64,000 nt of DNA, from positions 186,001 to 250,000 of the forward strand of contig NZNV01000025.1 in the NCBI GenBank assembly GCA_002695025.1, read 5' to 3'. Source of the stretch: Owenweeksia sp. Lineage in GTDB: Bacteria; Bacteroidota; Bacteroidia; Flavobacteriales; Schleiferiaceae. The notes under the pieces are model-generated. The model had not been told where the DNA came from. It saw nothing but the letters and a program-made list of their open reading frames with translations, and did no database searches. Of this stretch, positions 28,047 to 37,156 are shown in pieces (within the stretch, counting starts at the first letter, position 1; the number at the start of each line of letters is the position of its first letter). A program made the translations under genes and the position numbers.

Positions 28047-28192
28047 AGCTCCTGTTCAATTTTCTGAAGTCCTTTTTCCTGCTCCTGGTAAATGTGTGCA
28101 TCCTTCTGATTTTCTGCTGTACCAAGCTCGGAGAAGAGATTTTGAAAGCGATCAATACGGCACTCAGCGAACACATACAATCCAAAAACTAA
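28043..28192 (+). CDS. Small single-pass membrane peptide
   Basis: A 49-residue ORF (MKLLFNFLKSFFLLLVNVCI and following) with one hydrophobic helix and a charged tail. It overlaps the previous stop (ATGA) and ends 3 bases before the coupling-protein gene. The tight packing supports it. Confidence 0.5.
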   Translation: MKLLFNFLKSFFLLLVNVCILLIFCCTKLGEEILKAINTALSEHIQSKN

Positions 28193-28195
28193 CCC

Positions 28196-29701
28196 ATGAA
28201 AACCATACTGCATACATTCTGGACACTCTTCCAAAATTTCGGAGCATGGCTACTGGAATCCACCGAATCTATTTTGGATAATGCCCTAGATAATCTGGTG
28301 GGGAAAGATCATTCCCTGAAAGCCAAGTTTGCCTCTGAATCCTCTATCCTCTCCAGACGTCATAATGGCTTTTGTTTGACCGGAACCAAGAGCATCAGCC
28401 CCGAACTCTCCCGTACGGGAGTACTGATCAACGGTGGCTCGGGAAGTGGTAAATCCACCATAGCCGGCATCCCGTCCTGCTTGCAGGATAACGGTTCAAA
28501 AATCATCCACGACCCATCGGGAGAGTTATACGAAAAGACCAGCGGTTTTTTGGAAAGCCAGGGCTACACCATTATCCGTATCGACTGGTCTGATGCCAAT
28601 CATAGTCACCGATTTAATCCTTTACATAGAGCCACCACCCTGTCGCACTACAGCAAGCTGGCCACCCAACTGGTAGAAGCCAGTTCCGAAAAGAAAAAGG
28701 ACTTCTGGAATGCCAGTGCCATCAGCCTGCTGGTTACCGTTTTCAGGATCGTCAAACTATTACCCAAGGAATACCAGACCCTGCGGGAAGCCGCCCATAT
28801 CGTTGACCTGTTGCAAGGCACTGGCCACCAAGAAGTCGACCGCTTAGTAGCTACGGTCTGCGACCGTGATCCGGGTTTATTTGATAAATATGCTTCGCTA
28901 ATGGGTAATTCTGAAAACACCCGCAGTGGCATACTGGCTTCGGCAAGCACTGCCCTGAAGATGTATGATTTGGATGAGCACATTATCCGGGTCACCTCCA
29001 CCGACACTCTCGGAGACTTCAAGCAGTGGCGAAAAGAAAAGACAGTGGTATATATCCATTCTTCCACGGTGAATATGGACTACTATGCCCCCTTATCCAG
29101 CATCTTTCTGACCCAATATTTTGAATCCTTTTTTGAGTCGTTACCCGATAATAATGATCTGAATATGAGCTTTATACTGGATGAAACCCCGATTTTGACC
29201 ATCAACCTATCCATACTGGCGGCCAATGTGAGGAAATATGCCGGGAGCATAGCCGTTTTTTGCCAGGACGCTGAAAATCAGCTTACCACCTCCTTCGGTC
29301 GCGAAGGTGCCCGAAGCATCTTATCCAACCTCAAGACCAAACTGTATTTAACCGCTTCGCTGGATACCGCACAGGCACTTTCCAAGGAGTTGGGGAGCTA
29401 TCAGTACCAGGATAAAGAAACGGGACACCAAAAGACCCGTCCGCTTATGACCGTGGATGAGATTATGACCTTACCCAAAGGGAAGGGACTCATTACCGTC
29501 ACTAATGAAAAACCCATTCTAGCCAAGCTCACGCCCTATTACCGTATTCCAAGCCTTTTAAAGAAAACCCAACTGCCACCGGCTTCACTATTTACTGATA
29601 TAGAAGATGGGGAAGACAGGCTACCACCCCTAATCAATATTTCAGAATACCTCCAATCACTCACCTCAAATACTACCACCCATGAGCAGGATACGATCTA
29701 A
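28196..29701 (+). CDS. VirD4/TraG-family coupling protein
   Basis: The 501-residue product links the relaxase-DNA complex to a secretion channel. Walker A is NGGSGSGKST (about 79-88), HDPSGELYEKT is the family's D-x-K/G-E strand, and Walker B is MSFILDETPI (about 324-333). CQDAENQL and SILSNLKTKLYL match the TraG/VirD4 C-terminal motor. It lacks the usual N-terminal membrane pair; the small membrane peptide and four-TM protein just upstream may supply it. It is overlapped by the MobC-like gene by 20 bases. Confidence 0.85.
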   Translation: MKTILHTFWTLFQNFGAWLLESTESILDNALDNLVGKDHSLKAKFASESSILSRRHNGFCLTGTKSISPELSRTGVLINGGSGSGKSTIAGIPSCLQDNGSKIIHDPSGELYEKTSGFLESQGYTIIRIDWSDANHSHRFNPLHRATTLSHYSKLATQLVEASSEKKKDFWNASAISLLVTVFRIVKLLPKEYQTLREAAHIVDLLQGTGHQEVDRLVATVCDRDPGLFDKYASLMGNSENTRSGILASASTALKMYDLDEHIIRVTSTDTLGDFKQWRKEKTVVYIHSSTVNMDYYAPLSSIFLTQYFESFFESLPDNNDLNMSFILDETPILTINLSILAANVRKYAGSIAVFCQDAENQLTTSFGREGARSILSNLKTKLYLTASLDTAQALSKELGSYQYQDKETGHQKTRPLMTVDEIMTLPKGKGLITVTNEKPILAKLTPYYRIPSLLKKTQLPPASLFTDIEDGEDRLPPLINISEYLQSLTSNTTTHEQDTI

Positions 29702-30095
29702 GAAACTCTACCGCTTTTTGAAAGAACACGGAGCTTTGCATAACCCCAAGGAGATCAAGCGCCTGAAGCGGGAATACCGCAGGCTCTACCAGAACCAGTG
29801 GGCCAGACAAAACCGCAACAAGCATGAGATCCGCTTTACCCTTACCAAAGAGGAATATGCCGAGATTAAAGCCTATTGCCAGCAGGAATCCTGTAAGCCT
29901 ACACCGCTTGCCAAAGAGCTTTTGATCAGCTATTGCAAAGGGGTTGTTTTCATACCCAATCGGGAGCAATTATTAGCTTGTGCCAAAGACCTTGGACTGG
30001 CTATCAACCGCATTCATTCCAATGGAGCCGATGAGCTTACCCTCCAAAAGCTCCTTTCAGCGGAGACCCAACTTCTAAACTATCTCAAAACCTAA
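29682..30095 (+). CDS. MobC-like relaxosome accessory protein
   Basis: The 137-residue product is very basic at the N terminus and has a ribbon-helix-helix core (HEIRFTLTKEEYAEIKAYCQQ), typical of MobC/MbeC proteins. These bind oriT and help the relaxase. The relaxase starts 4 bases downstream. oriT would be expected nearby; the packed operon leaves few non-coding places for it, the best being upstream of 25562 or 32051-32212. Confidence 0.7.
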   Translation: MSRIRSKKLYRFLKEHGALHNPKEIKRLKREYRRLYQNQWARQNRNKHEIRFTLTKEEYAEIKAYCQQESCKPTPLAKELLISYCKGVVFIPNREQLLACAKDLGLAINRIHSNGADELTLQKLLSAETQLLNYLKT

Positions 30096-30099
30096 AGCC

Positions 30100-30948
30100 A
30101 TGCCCGTATTGAAAATGCTTTCCAGGCAGAATTTGTCATTCGGTCATACCCTTGACTATATCACCCGTGATACAGCAGGCGGATTATCCAAGCCCGTCCT
30201 TCACAACCTCCGTAGTCCTTATACCCATAAGGAAGGGATTGTGGATGAGTTCCTGAGCAATGAAGCCTACCGCAAGGTGACCTCTGGAAGGGTCTATTAT
30301 TACCACTCTATTCTAAGTCTGGGGGAGGGCGACAAAGAGCACGTTACTCCTGAAATGATGCAGGAAATTGCTAAGAAGTACCTGCAACTGCGTGGCGATA
30401 TTATCGCAGTAGCCGTCCCTCATTTTGACACCAACAGTCCCCATATTCATGTGCTGGAGTCGGGGACAAGGTACCGGGAGAATAAGTCCAGCGGGTTGCG
30501 CAAACAAGAACTCCATCAGTTAAAGATAGAAATGGAGGCTTTTGTGAAGGAACAGTTCCCTGAACTGGAACATTCACAAGTGGAGCATGGCAAAGGAAAA
30601 GCCTATTTACGAGAACCTGAATTTCAACTCCAAAAACGCACCGGCACCAGTGAACGTAAACAGCTAAAGACCTTAGTACACGAAGCCTATGGTACTGCCA
30701 CTTCCAAACAGGATTTTCTGGATAAGCTATTAGATCAAGGCTATATCCATTATGAACGTAATGCCGATGGAGTGCCCACCGGGGTCATTTCAGAAAGCGG
30801 AAGGAAATACCGGTTCACTTCATTAGGGCTAGCTCCCGAAAACATTCAGTTGCTTATCAATCCACAAGAACGTAGCCAGGAAGATCAACTTCTGAAGCAA
30901 TTACGGCTCATCCGCCAGAATACTAACCCCAAAAACTTAGAACGATGA
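30100..30948 (+). CDS. Relaxase/mobilization nuclease (HUH, MOB family)
   Basis: The 282-residue product has the three-His metal site H108-FDTNSP-H115-I-H117 (HFDTNSPHIHV) and an N-terminal Tyr in LDYITRDT as nucleophile candidate. It would nick oriT and pilot the transferred strand. The C-terminal segment SKQDFLDKLLDQGYIHYE..GRKYRFTSLGL recurs as the separate gene that follows. Short compared with conjugative relaxases, as in mobilizable elements. Confidence 0.85.
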   Translation: MPVLKMLSRQNLSFGHTLDYITRDTAGGLSKPVLHNLRSPYTHKEGIVDEFLSNEAYRKVTSGRVYYYHSILSLGEGDKEHVTPEMMQEIAKKYLQLRGDIIAVAVPHFDTNSPHIHVLESGTRYRENKSSGLRKQELHQLKIEMEAFVKEQFPELEHSQVEHGKGKAYLREPEFQLQKRTGTSERKQLKTLVHEAYGTATSKQDFLDKLLDQGYIHYERNADGVPTGVISESGRKYRFTSLGLAPENIQLLINPQERSQEDQLLKQLRLIRQNTNPKNLER

Positions 30949-31226
30949 AGTTTGTGAAAGACCATCTGTTACCCAAAGCCCGTAGCCGTCAGCACTTCTA
31001 TGAGATGCTGATTGATAACGGTCTGTTCCTCACCTACCATAACGGCATCCCCAGTGGTATCATAGATACAGACGGGCGAAAATACTCCTGGAAGAAATTG
31101 GGAATCGAGCCTGCTCAATTCTTTGCTCTCGACCAGAATGAACAGCTCCATCACATTGATGAACGTCTGAAGAAGCTAGAGCACCTCCGTTCCGACCACC
31201 AACCCGAACGCAGTATCGAACCCTAA
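30945..31226 (+). CDS. Free-standing copy of the relaxase C-terminal domain
   Basis: The 93-residue product aligns with the relaxase end: SRQHFYEMLIDNGLFLTYHNGIPSGIIDTDGRKYSWKKLGI versus SKQDFLDKLLDQGYIHYERNADGVPTGVISESGRKYRFTSLGL. It overlaps the relaxase stop by 4 bases. It probably binds the relaxase or oriT. It could have arisen by an in-frame stop in a longer relaxase with two such domains. Confidence 0.65.
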   Translation: MKFVKDHLLPKARSRQHFYEMLIDNGLFLTYHNGIPSGIIDTDGRKYSWKKLGIEPAQFFALDQNEQLHHIDERLKKLEHLRSDHQPERSIEP

Positions 31227-31237
31227 ATTCCATCACA

Positions 31238-31654
31238 ATGACCTTCTTTACACACAACATGAAATTACAGTTTAAAGCCCTGGGTAAACAGGAATTTGCC
31301 GATGATCCTAAAGTGGTAACCATATTTAAAACGCCAGGCGAGAAACTCGCTTTTTACATGACCGAGTACCGGGAGAAGGAAGATTGCTTTTTTGGCTACG
31401 TCAAAGGTACATCGGTAGATTCCTGGGGAAGTATTCCCAGAAATAATATCGAAGCTATTTACAAAGTTGATCAGGAAATATCCGGGCAAGACCGTACCCG
31501 TACACAACTGAGTAAACCCACGCCCATTTCCGAACTCGTGCCCGCTTTCAAAGAGCCTATCATGGTAGCCCGGCTTAATCGCTTGATGGAAGAACAACAG
31601 AAGAAAAACGAGCAGGAGAGAGATCAGGACCAAGGCCAGGAACCCGAACATTAA
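31238..31654 (+). CDS. DUF2958-like protein, first of a tandem pair
   Basis: The 138-residue product contains VVTIFKTPGEKLAFYMTEY and CFFGYVKG..DSWGSIPRNNIEAIY. This parallels the next gene and resembles DUF2958 proteins of plasmids and ICEs. An alternative start is ATG at 31259. The C terminus is a charged, low-complexity tail (QKKNEQERDQDQGQ). Function unknown. Confidence 0.55.
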   Translation: MTFFTHNMKLQFKALGKQEFADDPKVVTIFKTPGEKLAFYMTEYREKEDCFFGYVKGTSVDSWGSIPRNNIEAIYKVDQEISGQDRTRTQLSKPTPISELVPAFKEPIMVARLNRLMEEQQKKNEQERDQDQGQEPEH

Positions 31655-31675
31655 CCACCCTTAAAATCAAATAGT

Positions 31676-32050
31676 ATGAAACTCCTTACCCCCGAACTCC
31701 AACAGCGTTTTGATGAAGTCGGTGATCAAGCCGAAAAACCCGACCCCTTGGTGATCGCTAAATTCTTTGACCCGGTTGGTTCTGCCATTTGGTACGCTAC
31801 CCGATATAATCCAGACAATAATCAATGCTATGGCTATATAACGGTAAAAGGCTATAACGATTGGGGCTACTTTTCCATGAAAGCCCTCCAAAACATTAAA
31901 CGCCCCCTTGCCATGAGCATCAAACGGGACTTGTCTTTCCGTGAAAAACCCATGAGCGAAGCCGTTCCTGCTCTAAAGCCCCAGATCCGGGAAACCCAGC
32001 TTCAAAGGGCCCGAAAGGAAACCGAAAAAGAACACGAACCCGAACGCTAA
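31676..32050 (+). CDS. DUF2958-like protein, second of a tandem pair
   Basis: The 124-residue product has KLLTPELQQRF, PLVIAKFFDPVGSAIWYATRY and CYGYITVKGYNDWGYFSMKALQ, the typical DUF2958 pattern. The pair shares residues and order, so they are paralogues. Both end in charged tails ending near EPE. DUF2958 genes are common in transfer regions of Bacteroidota and Proteobacteria without known biochemical role. Confidence 0.65.
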   Translation: MKLLTPELQQRFDEVGDQAEKPDPLVIAKFFDPVGSAIWYATRYNPDNNQCYGYITVKGYNDWGYFSMKALQNIKRPLAMSIKRDLSFREKPMSEAVPALKPQIRETQLQRARKETEKEHEPER

Positions 32051-32212
32051 AAGCCCCTTGTCGAAGCCGTATGCACCCACCTATTCAGCTAAAAAAGTAT
32101 TACAAAAAAGTTTTGCACGTTCCCAGCCAAAAACCGTGTTTTGAATGGCTTTTTTAGGCTGAAACCCCCGCTGGTTAAGGGATAAGAGCATTATTAAATC
32201 CAACGAAAAACT

Positions 32213-33808
32213 ATGGCAACAGCCCCACGAAGAACCCCCGATGACGATGCCGGAACCTTCCGCGTCCAGGACGCTTTGCCCGTAAGCCAGGATTTTCATC
32301 TGGATACCTCACATCCCGACTACATCCGCTTCGAAAGGGAAGAACTCATCCTGGAAGTCATCGGAGGCGTTAAAGACATCATCTTGTCCAGCCTTCGAGT
32401 AACGCTGAAAGTCTACCGCAAGGGCAGTAGCTCCGCTTTAGATATCTACCGCTCCTCCCAGGTTGATCTTTTTGACGAACACCAAATCAGCTACATCACT
32501 ACCCAAATATCCGAACGCCTCCGCATTGAATCCCTCACCGTCAAAGACACCCTCTACGAACTCACCGAACGGCTCGAGCACTACCGCAGGAACAGGGGAG
32601 AACAGTCGGCTCCCGTCATTCCTATTGCACCACAGTATCGAAAAGAAGCCCTTGACCTGCTTCAAAGCCCCGACCCCTTAATCGCCATTGAAGAGCAACT
32701 AAAGCAAGCCGGTATCAGTGATACCCGCTTAGGACTGCAACTGTATCTCATTAGCCTGTCCCGCCTGGGAACACAACCCCTGCACGCCCTGCTCCAAGCC
32801 CCACGCTTGCTGTCCCACGATCTGGTCAAAGAGCTAGTCCCATGTCTCCCGCAAGAGAAGCTAAGGGAAGCCACCACCATCTCCAAACACGCCCTGTCCT
32901 ATCCACCCACGCAAGATTACTGGAACGCCAGTATACTCGTTCTCCACCAGTGCGATGCCTTAGACGGTAAAGACAATAGCTTGCTCGATTACATCCTCCA
33001 CGGACAATCCAAACGACTCGTTACCCAAAGCAATAAACAAAGCGGACGCTACGAAAGCACCCAGCAAGAATTGAAAGCCACCATCAGCCTCATCGGCTAT
33101 ACCGATCAGGATTACCACCCCCTGCAACAAAGCCGGGATGTCATCAGTATCCCCGTACCACACACCCAAGCCCTCCAAACCAAACGCTACGAACGAGAAG
33201 TAAAACAATTAGCGGGATATCTGGACAAGGGTGTAGAACAACACGCCCAAAAGCTCCTCCAAGAAATCCACCGTCAAATACAGTGGATCGAAGTCCAAAA
33301 CCCCCTCATCGAAGAAATTGACCTCTCCACCTTCTTCGGACACGATCTCAAGAACCTTTCCCTATACCTGCGACTCGTCAATCTCATCACCCTGTTGCAC
33401 CAAAAACAGCAGACCCTCGTACGCACCCCCACCGGCAAGCGGATCGAAGTTCAACCAAACTATATGATCCAAGCCCTCGAACTCTTCCGGGAATTGTGGC
33501 TCAAGAAAGACGAAGAACTCTATTACAAAGTCCGTTCTACCTTTTTACGGATCAAAGAATATCTCCACAAGCAGTACGAAGCCACCAAAAGGGATAGTGA
33601 ATTTACCCTCAAAGACATCCGCAAAGCCCTGAAAAGTTCCCCCGTTACCCTCCAGCGCCATCTCCATACGCTGGAAGACTACGGCAAGATCGAGCGTACT
33701 AGCGGTAATAACCGGACAGGCTACCGCTACACAATCAGCGAATGGGACGAATCCACCGGAACCCTGACCGCCTATGAAGAACTCCTTAAAAACCTCCGTG
33801 ACTTATGA
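32213..33808 (+). CDS. P-loop-less relative of mobile-element primase/helicase C-terminal half
   Basis: The 531-residue product follows the order of the helicase-like half of mobile-element CHC2 primases. It has ALDLLQSPDPLIAIEEQL, a helix pair where family members have SSSAAGKS, a GRYESTQQEL strand, IPVPHTQALQTKRYEREV, a region on residence of loops (LRLVNLITLLHQKQQ) and a C-terminal winged helix (FTLKDIRKALKSSPVTLQRHLHTL). The P-loop is replaced by APRLLSHDL and no zinc finger or Toprim domain precedes it. It is therefore probably a DNA-binding adaptor or decayed primase. This family link is from memory of the layout and is moderate. Confidence 0.5.
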   Translation: MATAPRRTPDDDAGTFRVQDALPVSQDFHLDTSHPDYIRFEREELILEVIGGVKDIILSSLRVTLKVYRKGSSSALDIYRSSQVDLFDEHQISYITTQISERLRIESLTVKDTLYELTERLEHYRRNRGEQSAPVIPIAPQYRKEALDLLQSPDPLIAIEEQLKQAGISDTRLGLQLYLISLSRLGTQPLHALLQAPRLLSHDLVKELVPCLPQEKLREATTISKHALSYPPTQDYWNASILVLHQCDALDGKDNSLLDYILHGQSKRLVTQSNKQSGRYESTQQELKATISLIGYTDQDYHPLQQSRDVISIPVPHTQALQTKRYEREVKQLAGYLDKGVEQHAQKLLQEIHRQIQWIEVQNPLIEEIDLSTFFGHDLKNLSLYLRLVNLITLLHQKQQTLVRTPTGKRIEVQPNYMIQALELFRELWLKKDEELYYKVRSTFLRIKEYLHKQYEATKRDSEFTLKDIRKALKSSPVTLQRHLHTLEDYGKIERTSGNNRTGYRYTISEWDESTGTLTAYEELLKNLRDL

Positions 33809-33969
33809 AAAACAACAGCAGTTTTTCACCGCTACAGCCCCAACTGACAGGGGGTTCTACCCCCAAAATGAAAAACAAAGCCCCCACAGGCTACCCCAAG
33901 CGCTGTTCCCGTATGCCTGGGCCTTCCCAAGCCACCGCTAAATCGTACCCACTAAACACAATGGCGTGA
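33805..33969 (+). CDS. Small basic protein linking two operon genes
   Basis: A 54-residue ORF rich in Ser, Pro, Lys and Gln. Its ATG overlaps the previous stop (ATGA) and its TGA overlaps the GTG of the recombinase (GTGA). Coupling at both ends supports translation. No family recognised; it may serve mainly to couple translation. Confidence 0.4.
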   Translation: MKNNSSFSPLQPQLTGGSTPKMKNKAPTGYPKRCSRMPGPSQATAKSYPLNTMA

Positions 33970-34883
33970 AGCACCAGATCCTCCATAACCTGCATTTTGA
34001 GAATACCCACCGGGCTTTTGTGCAACGCAAACAAGATGAGGGTAAGTCTGATAAGCACATCCAAAGCGTTTCCAGCCTATCTCGTGAATTTTTACATTTT
34101 CTAGAAGGGGAAGATGTGACGAATCTGAAAGCAGTGAGCCAGGACATCATTGATCAATATTTCCAGTACCTCCAACACCGGGAGAACCAACGCAAGCCCG
34201 GTGGCCTTTCACCCGCCTACCTCGACAAGCATCGGGAAGCCGTCCTGCGGTTCATGGAATATCTACGGAATGCGGATGTAGGCCACAGTGGTTTGTATGT
34301 CGGTAAATACCCAAGCGACCGCATCCCTAAGAACATCTATACCGAAGCTGAGATCGCCCGACTCTTTGCTCAATGCCCGCCAACTATAGACGGTATCCGT
34401 AACCAAGCCATTCTCGCCATATTGTATGGCTGCGGACTCCGCAAAGGCGAACTGTACCGGCTGGACGTAGCCGATATTAATCTCGCCACTTCCGTACTTC
34501 GGGTGAAGAAAAGTAAAACCTCAAGACAGAGGGATGTCCCTCTCTCCGGACGGGTTATGCAATACCTCGAAGAATACATCTTTACGGTGCGGGAGCATCT
34601 GCTTACCCAGGAAGAACCCGCCTTCCTGCTCAATAACAGGGGAGAGCGGATGTCACCCGAAGGCATCCAGTACAAAGTCAAGGCAATGGGACGACAGTCC
34701 GGCACCGGCAAACCATTGACCCCACATGGCCTGCGTCACGCCATTGCCACCCATCTGCTGGGAGACTTCAGCATCGAAGAGATTGCCACCTTCTTGGGTC
34801 ACCGCAACCTCGATTCCAGCCAGATCTATACCCATCTGAAATACACCCAAAAACCCCCATCATTATGGATAGAAGCACTTTAG
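33966..34883 (+). CDS. Tyrosine recombinase/integrase, first of an overlapping pair
   Basis: The 305-residue product has an N-terminal SAM-like core-binding domain (residues about 10-100) and a full catalytic set: Arg in GCGLRKGEL, HGLRHAIATHLL (H-x-x-R), LGHRNLDSSQIYTH (His and the Tyr nucleophile). It should be active. GTG start at 33966. The last 19 bases overlap the second recombinase, which implies joint expression. Confidence 0.9.
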   Translation: MKHQILHNLHFENTHRAFVQRKQDEGKSDKHIQSVSSLSREFLHFLEGEDVTNLKAVSQDIIDQYFQYLQHRENQRKPGGLSPAYLDKHREAVLRFMEYLRNADVGHSGLYVGKYPSDRIPKNIYTEAEIARLFAQCPPTIDGIRNQAILAILYGCGLRKGELYRLDVADINLATSVLRVKKSKTSRQRDVPLSGRVMQYLEEYIFTVREHLLTQEEPAFLLNNRGERMSPEGIQYKVKAMGRQSGTGKPLTPHGLRHAIATHLLGDFSIEEIATFLGHRNLDSSQIYTHLKYTQKPPSLWIEAL

Positions 34884-35758
34884 AAACATTTCTCCGCAAA
34901 CGAGGCTACCGACCGCAAACCATTTACGGCTACGGTAACCTGCTCGATACCTTTCTGAACTGGTGTACTCATCAGAACATCAACCCGGCCACCGCCAGCC
35001 TCGATCAACTCTATACCTACAAAAAAGAACTCGTAGAGCAAGGCCTCAAAGCTCAAACCGTCCAGCAACACCTCTCCATTCTCAAACACTACTATGCCAG
35101 CATTGATAGGGAAGATAACCCCGCACTTCTGGTCAAGCACAAAAAGCGGGAACATACCCTGCCCGAACACCTCTTCGGAGAAGACGAACTCAAAGAACTC
35201 TACCGTAGCCTGGAAGCCAGTAATCTTGTACAACGCAGGGATAAAGTGATGATCGGGATGGTGATCTTCCAGGGACTGCGAAGAGAAGAACTCACCCTTA
35301 TAGAAACCGAACACCTGAACCTCGACACCACCACCCTGTACGTTCCTTCTACCACCAAAACCAACAGCCGGAATATTGAACTCCATCCCATGCAAATGAA
35401 AGACCTGCTCGCCTATGTGTACGATTACCGACCCCTCTTACTCAAAGAAGCCCAAAAGAACACCACCCGCTTATTCTTTTCGATGGGTACTGGCAACGCC
35501 ATGAACAATGCGATACAGAGGAAGATGGATACCCTCCGCCACTGGCATCCCGCCTTACGATCCCTGGCTCAACTGCGGGAGTCCCGGATATCGCTGTGGG
35601 TACAAGCCTACGGACTGCGAAAAGCACAGTACCTATCGGGTATCAAATACACCTCCTCCATGCTCCGATACAAAACCCAGGATATCGAACAACTCAAACG
35701 GAAACTGGCGGTAGTGCATCCGATGGAGCGGATGAAAGCCAAAGAAGGAGATGGATAG
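34865..35758 (+). CDS. Tyrosine recombinase, second of pair, with altered active site
   Basis: The 297-residue product has a core-binding domain (LETFLRKRGYRPQTIYGYGNLLDTF) and box I Arg (GLRREEL). Box II reads AQLRESR and YLSGIKYTSSMLRY where an active enzyme has HxLRH..LLGH..TTxRY. Both His positions are changed, while Arg and a Tyr remain. It may act as a partner subunit of the first recombinase, as in paired Xer-like or transposon integrases. Confidence 0.75.
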   Translation: MDRSTLETFLRKRGYRPQTIYGYGNLLDTFLNWCTHQNINPATASLDQLYTYKKELVEQGLKAQTVQQHLSILKHYYASIDREDNPALLVKHKKREHTLPEHLFGEDELKELYRSLEASNLVQRRDKVMIGMVIFQGLRREELTLIETEHLNLDTTTLYVPSTTKTNSRNIELHPMQMKDLLAYVYDYRPLLLKEAQKNTTRLFFSMGTGNAMNNAIQRKMDTLRHWHPALRSLAQLRESRISLWVQAYGLRKAQYLSGIKYTSSMLRYKTQDIEQLKRKLAVVHPMERMKAKEGDG

Positions 35759-35826
35759 GGAGAAAGAAATGTATTTTTGGGCTGTCTTTTGAAAACAAGG
35801 ATATCAACCATTGCCGTACCCAAACA

Positions 35827-37152
35827 ATGAATATGGAGCAACAGAACATCGAGTGGAAAGAAAGCTGGAAGGATGACTACCTGAAAACGATTGCCGCTTT
35901 TGCCAATACCGAAGGAGGGACACTGGTGATCGGGAAAGACGATAATGCCCGTGCGGTAGGCGTGGACAACGCAAAAAAGCTCCTGGAAGACATTCCCAAT
36001 AAAATTAGGAATTTACTGGGTTTGATCGCAGAAGTAAACCTGCATCACCAAGATGGAAATGATTGTATAGAGATCAGAGTAGAACCCTATACCGTTCCCA
36101 TTTCTTTCAGGGGAAAATACTACGCACGCAGTGGGAGTACGACCCAGCAATTAAGCGGTCACGACCTCAATGAGTTGGTACTTAAAAAAGCAGGAACAGA
36201 TTGGGATGAAGTTGTCGAGCCAAGAGCCTCTCTAGCAGATATCGATGGAGAAACCATTACCCACTTTAAAAAACGTGCAGTTGCCAGCGGTCGCTTGCCG
36301 TATGCAGAAGACACTATGGACACGGAAGACCTTTTGAAAAATCTTGGTGTGGTCAATGACGATAACCAATACCTCCGTGCCGCAATATTATTGTTCGGTA
36401 AAGATGTCAGGAAATTTATTTTTAGTGCCTTTGTTAAAATAGGAAGGTTTGGAAAGTCCGATTCGGAATTACTATCTCAAGAATTGGTAGAAGGGAATGC
36501 TTTTGAGTTGGCTGATAATGTACTTGAGATACTGGACCGGAAGTATTTTCTGAAGACCATTAGTTATGAGCGCTTGCACAGAATTGAAACACCACCCTAT
36601 CCCTATGAAGCTATCCGGGAGATCCTGTTCAACGCCATCGTTCATCGGGAATACGAGAACACCCCAGTATTTATAAGCCTCTATGAGGATCGTATGACCA
36701 TTTGGAATCAAGGAACGTTGTCCAAGAAACTTACGGTCCAGGACTTAAAGCAAAAACACGCTTCCTATCCCAGAAATAGGCGGCTAGCGGATGTTTTCTA
36801 TAAGGCCGGCTATATTGAAACGTGGGGAAGAGGAACTATAAAGATTATGGAGGAGTGTGAGAAACACGGTCTTCCCGAACCAGAGATCAAAACAGAACAA
36901 GGTGGGTTTGCAGTTACTTTGTTTAAAGCCAAAGCACCGGTTTCAACCGATGATAGTTCTACATTAAATGATCGTCAAATAAGAGCTTTAGACTATATAA
37001 AGGTTGAAGGAGCCATCACCACCAGTATTTATAGTGAAATGTTTGAAGTGAACGAAAGAACAGCATTGAGAGACCTAGAAGAACTTATAAGTGCCGGAAT
37101 GATAAAGAAGGTAGGCGCTGCAAGAGCAACTCGATACATTATGGTTGAATAA
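35827..37152 (+). CDS. AlbA_2/Schlafen-type ATP-binding regulator with winged helix
   Basis: The 441-residue product has an N-terminal AlbA_2 domain (EQQNIEWKESWKDDYLKTIAAFANTEGGTLVIG). A RecG-like ATPase C-terminal segment follows (REILFNAIVHREY, and TWGRGTIKIMEECEKHGLPEPE), then a final winged helix (NDRQIRALDYIK..ITTSIYSEMFEVNERTALRDLEELI). These proteins act as transcription regulators, often for mobile elements. ATG at 35827 is chosen because it gives the family N terminus. Five TGTCGRGAT repeats directly downstream may be its binding sites. Confidence 0.8.
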   Translation: MNMEQQNIEWKESWKDDYLKTIAAFANTEGGTLVIGKDDNARAVGVDNAKKLLEDIPNKIRNLLGLIAEVNLHHQDGNDCIEIRVEPYTVPISFRGKYYARSGSTTQQLSGHDLNELVLKKAGTDWDEVVEPRASLADIDGETITHFKKRAVASGRLPYAEDTMDTEDLLKNLGVVNDDNQYLRAAILLFGKDVRKFIFSAFVKIGRFGKSDSELLSQELVEGNAFELADNVLEILDRKYFLKTISYERLHRIETPPYPYEAIREILFNAIVHREYENTPVFISLYEDRMTIWNQGTLSKKLTVQDLKQKHASYPRNRRLADVFYKAGYIETWGRGTIKIMEECEKHGLPEPEIKTEQGGFAVTLFKAKAPVSTDDSSTLNDRQIRALDYIKVEGAITTSIYSEMFEVNERTALRDLEELISAGMIKKVGAARATRYIMVE

Positions 37153-37156
37153 ACTG

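Noticed and set aside
34880-35395. Long minus-strand frame opposite the second tyrosine recombinase
   Set aside because: It is a shadow of a clearly coding plus-strand gene and has no protein-like features.
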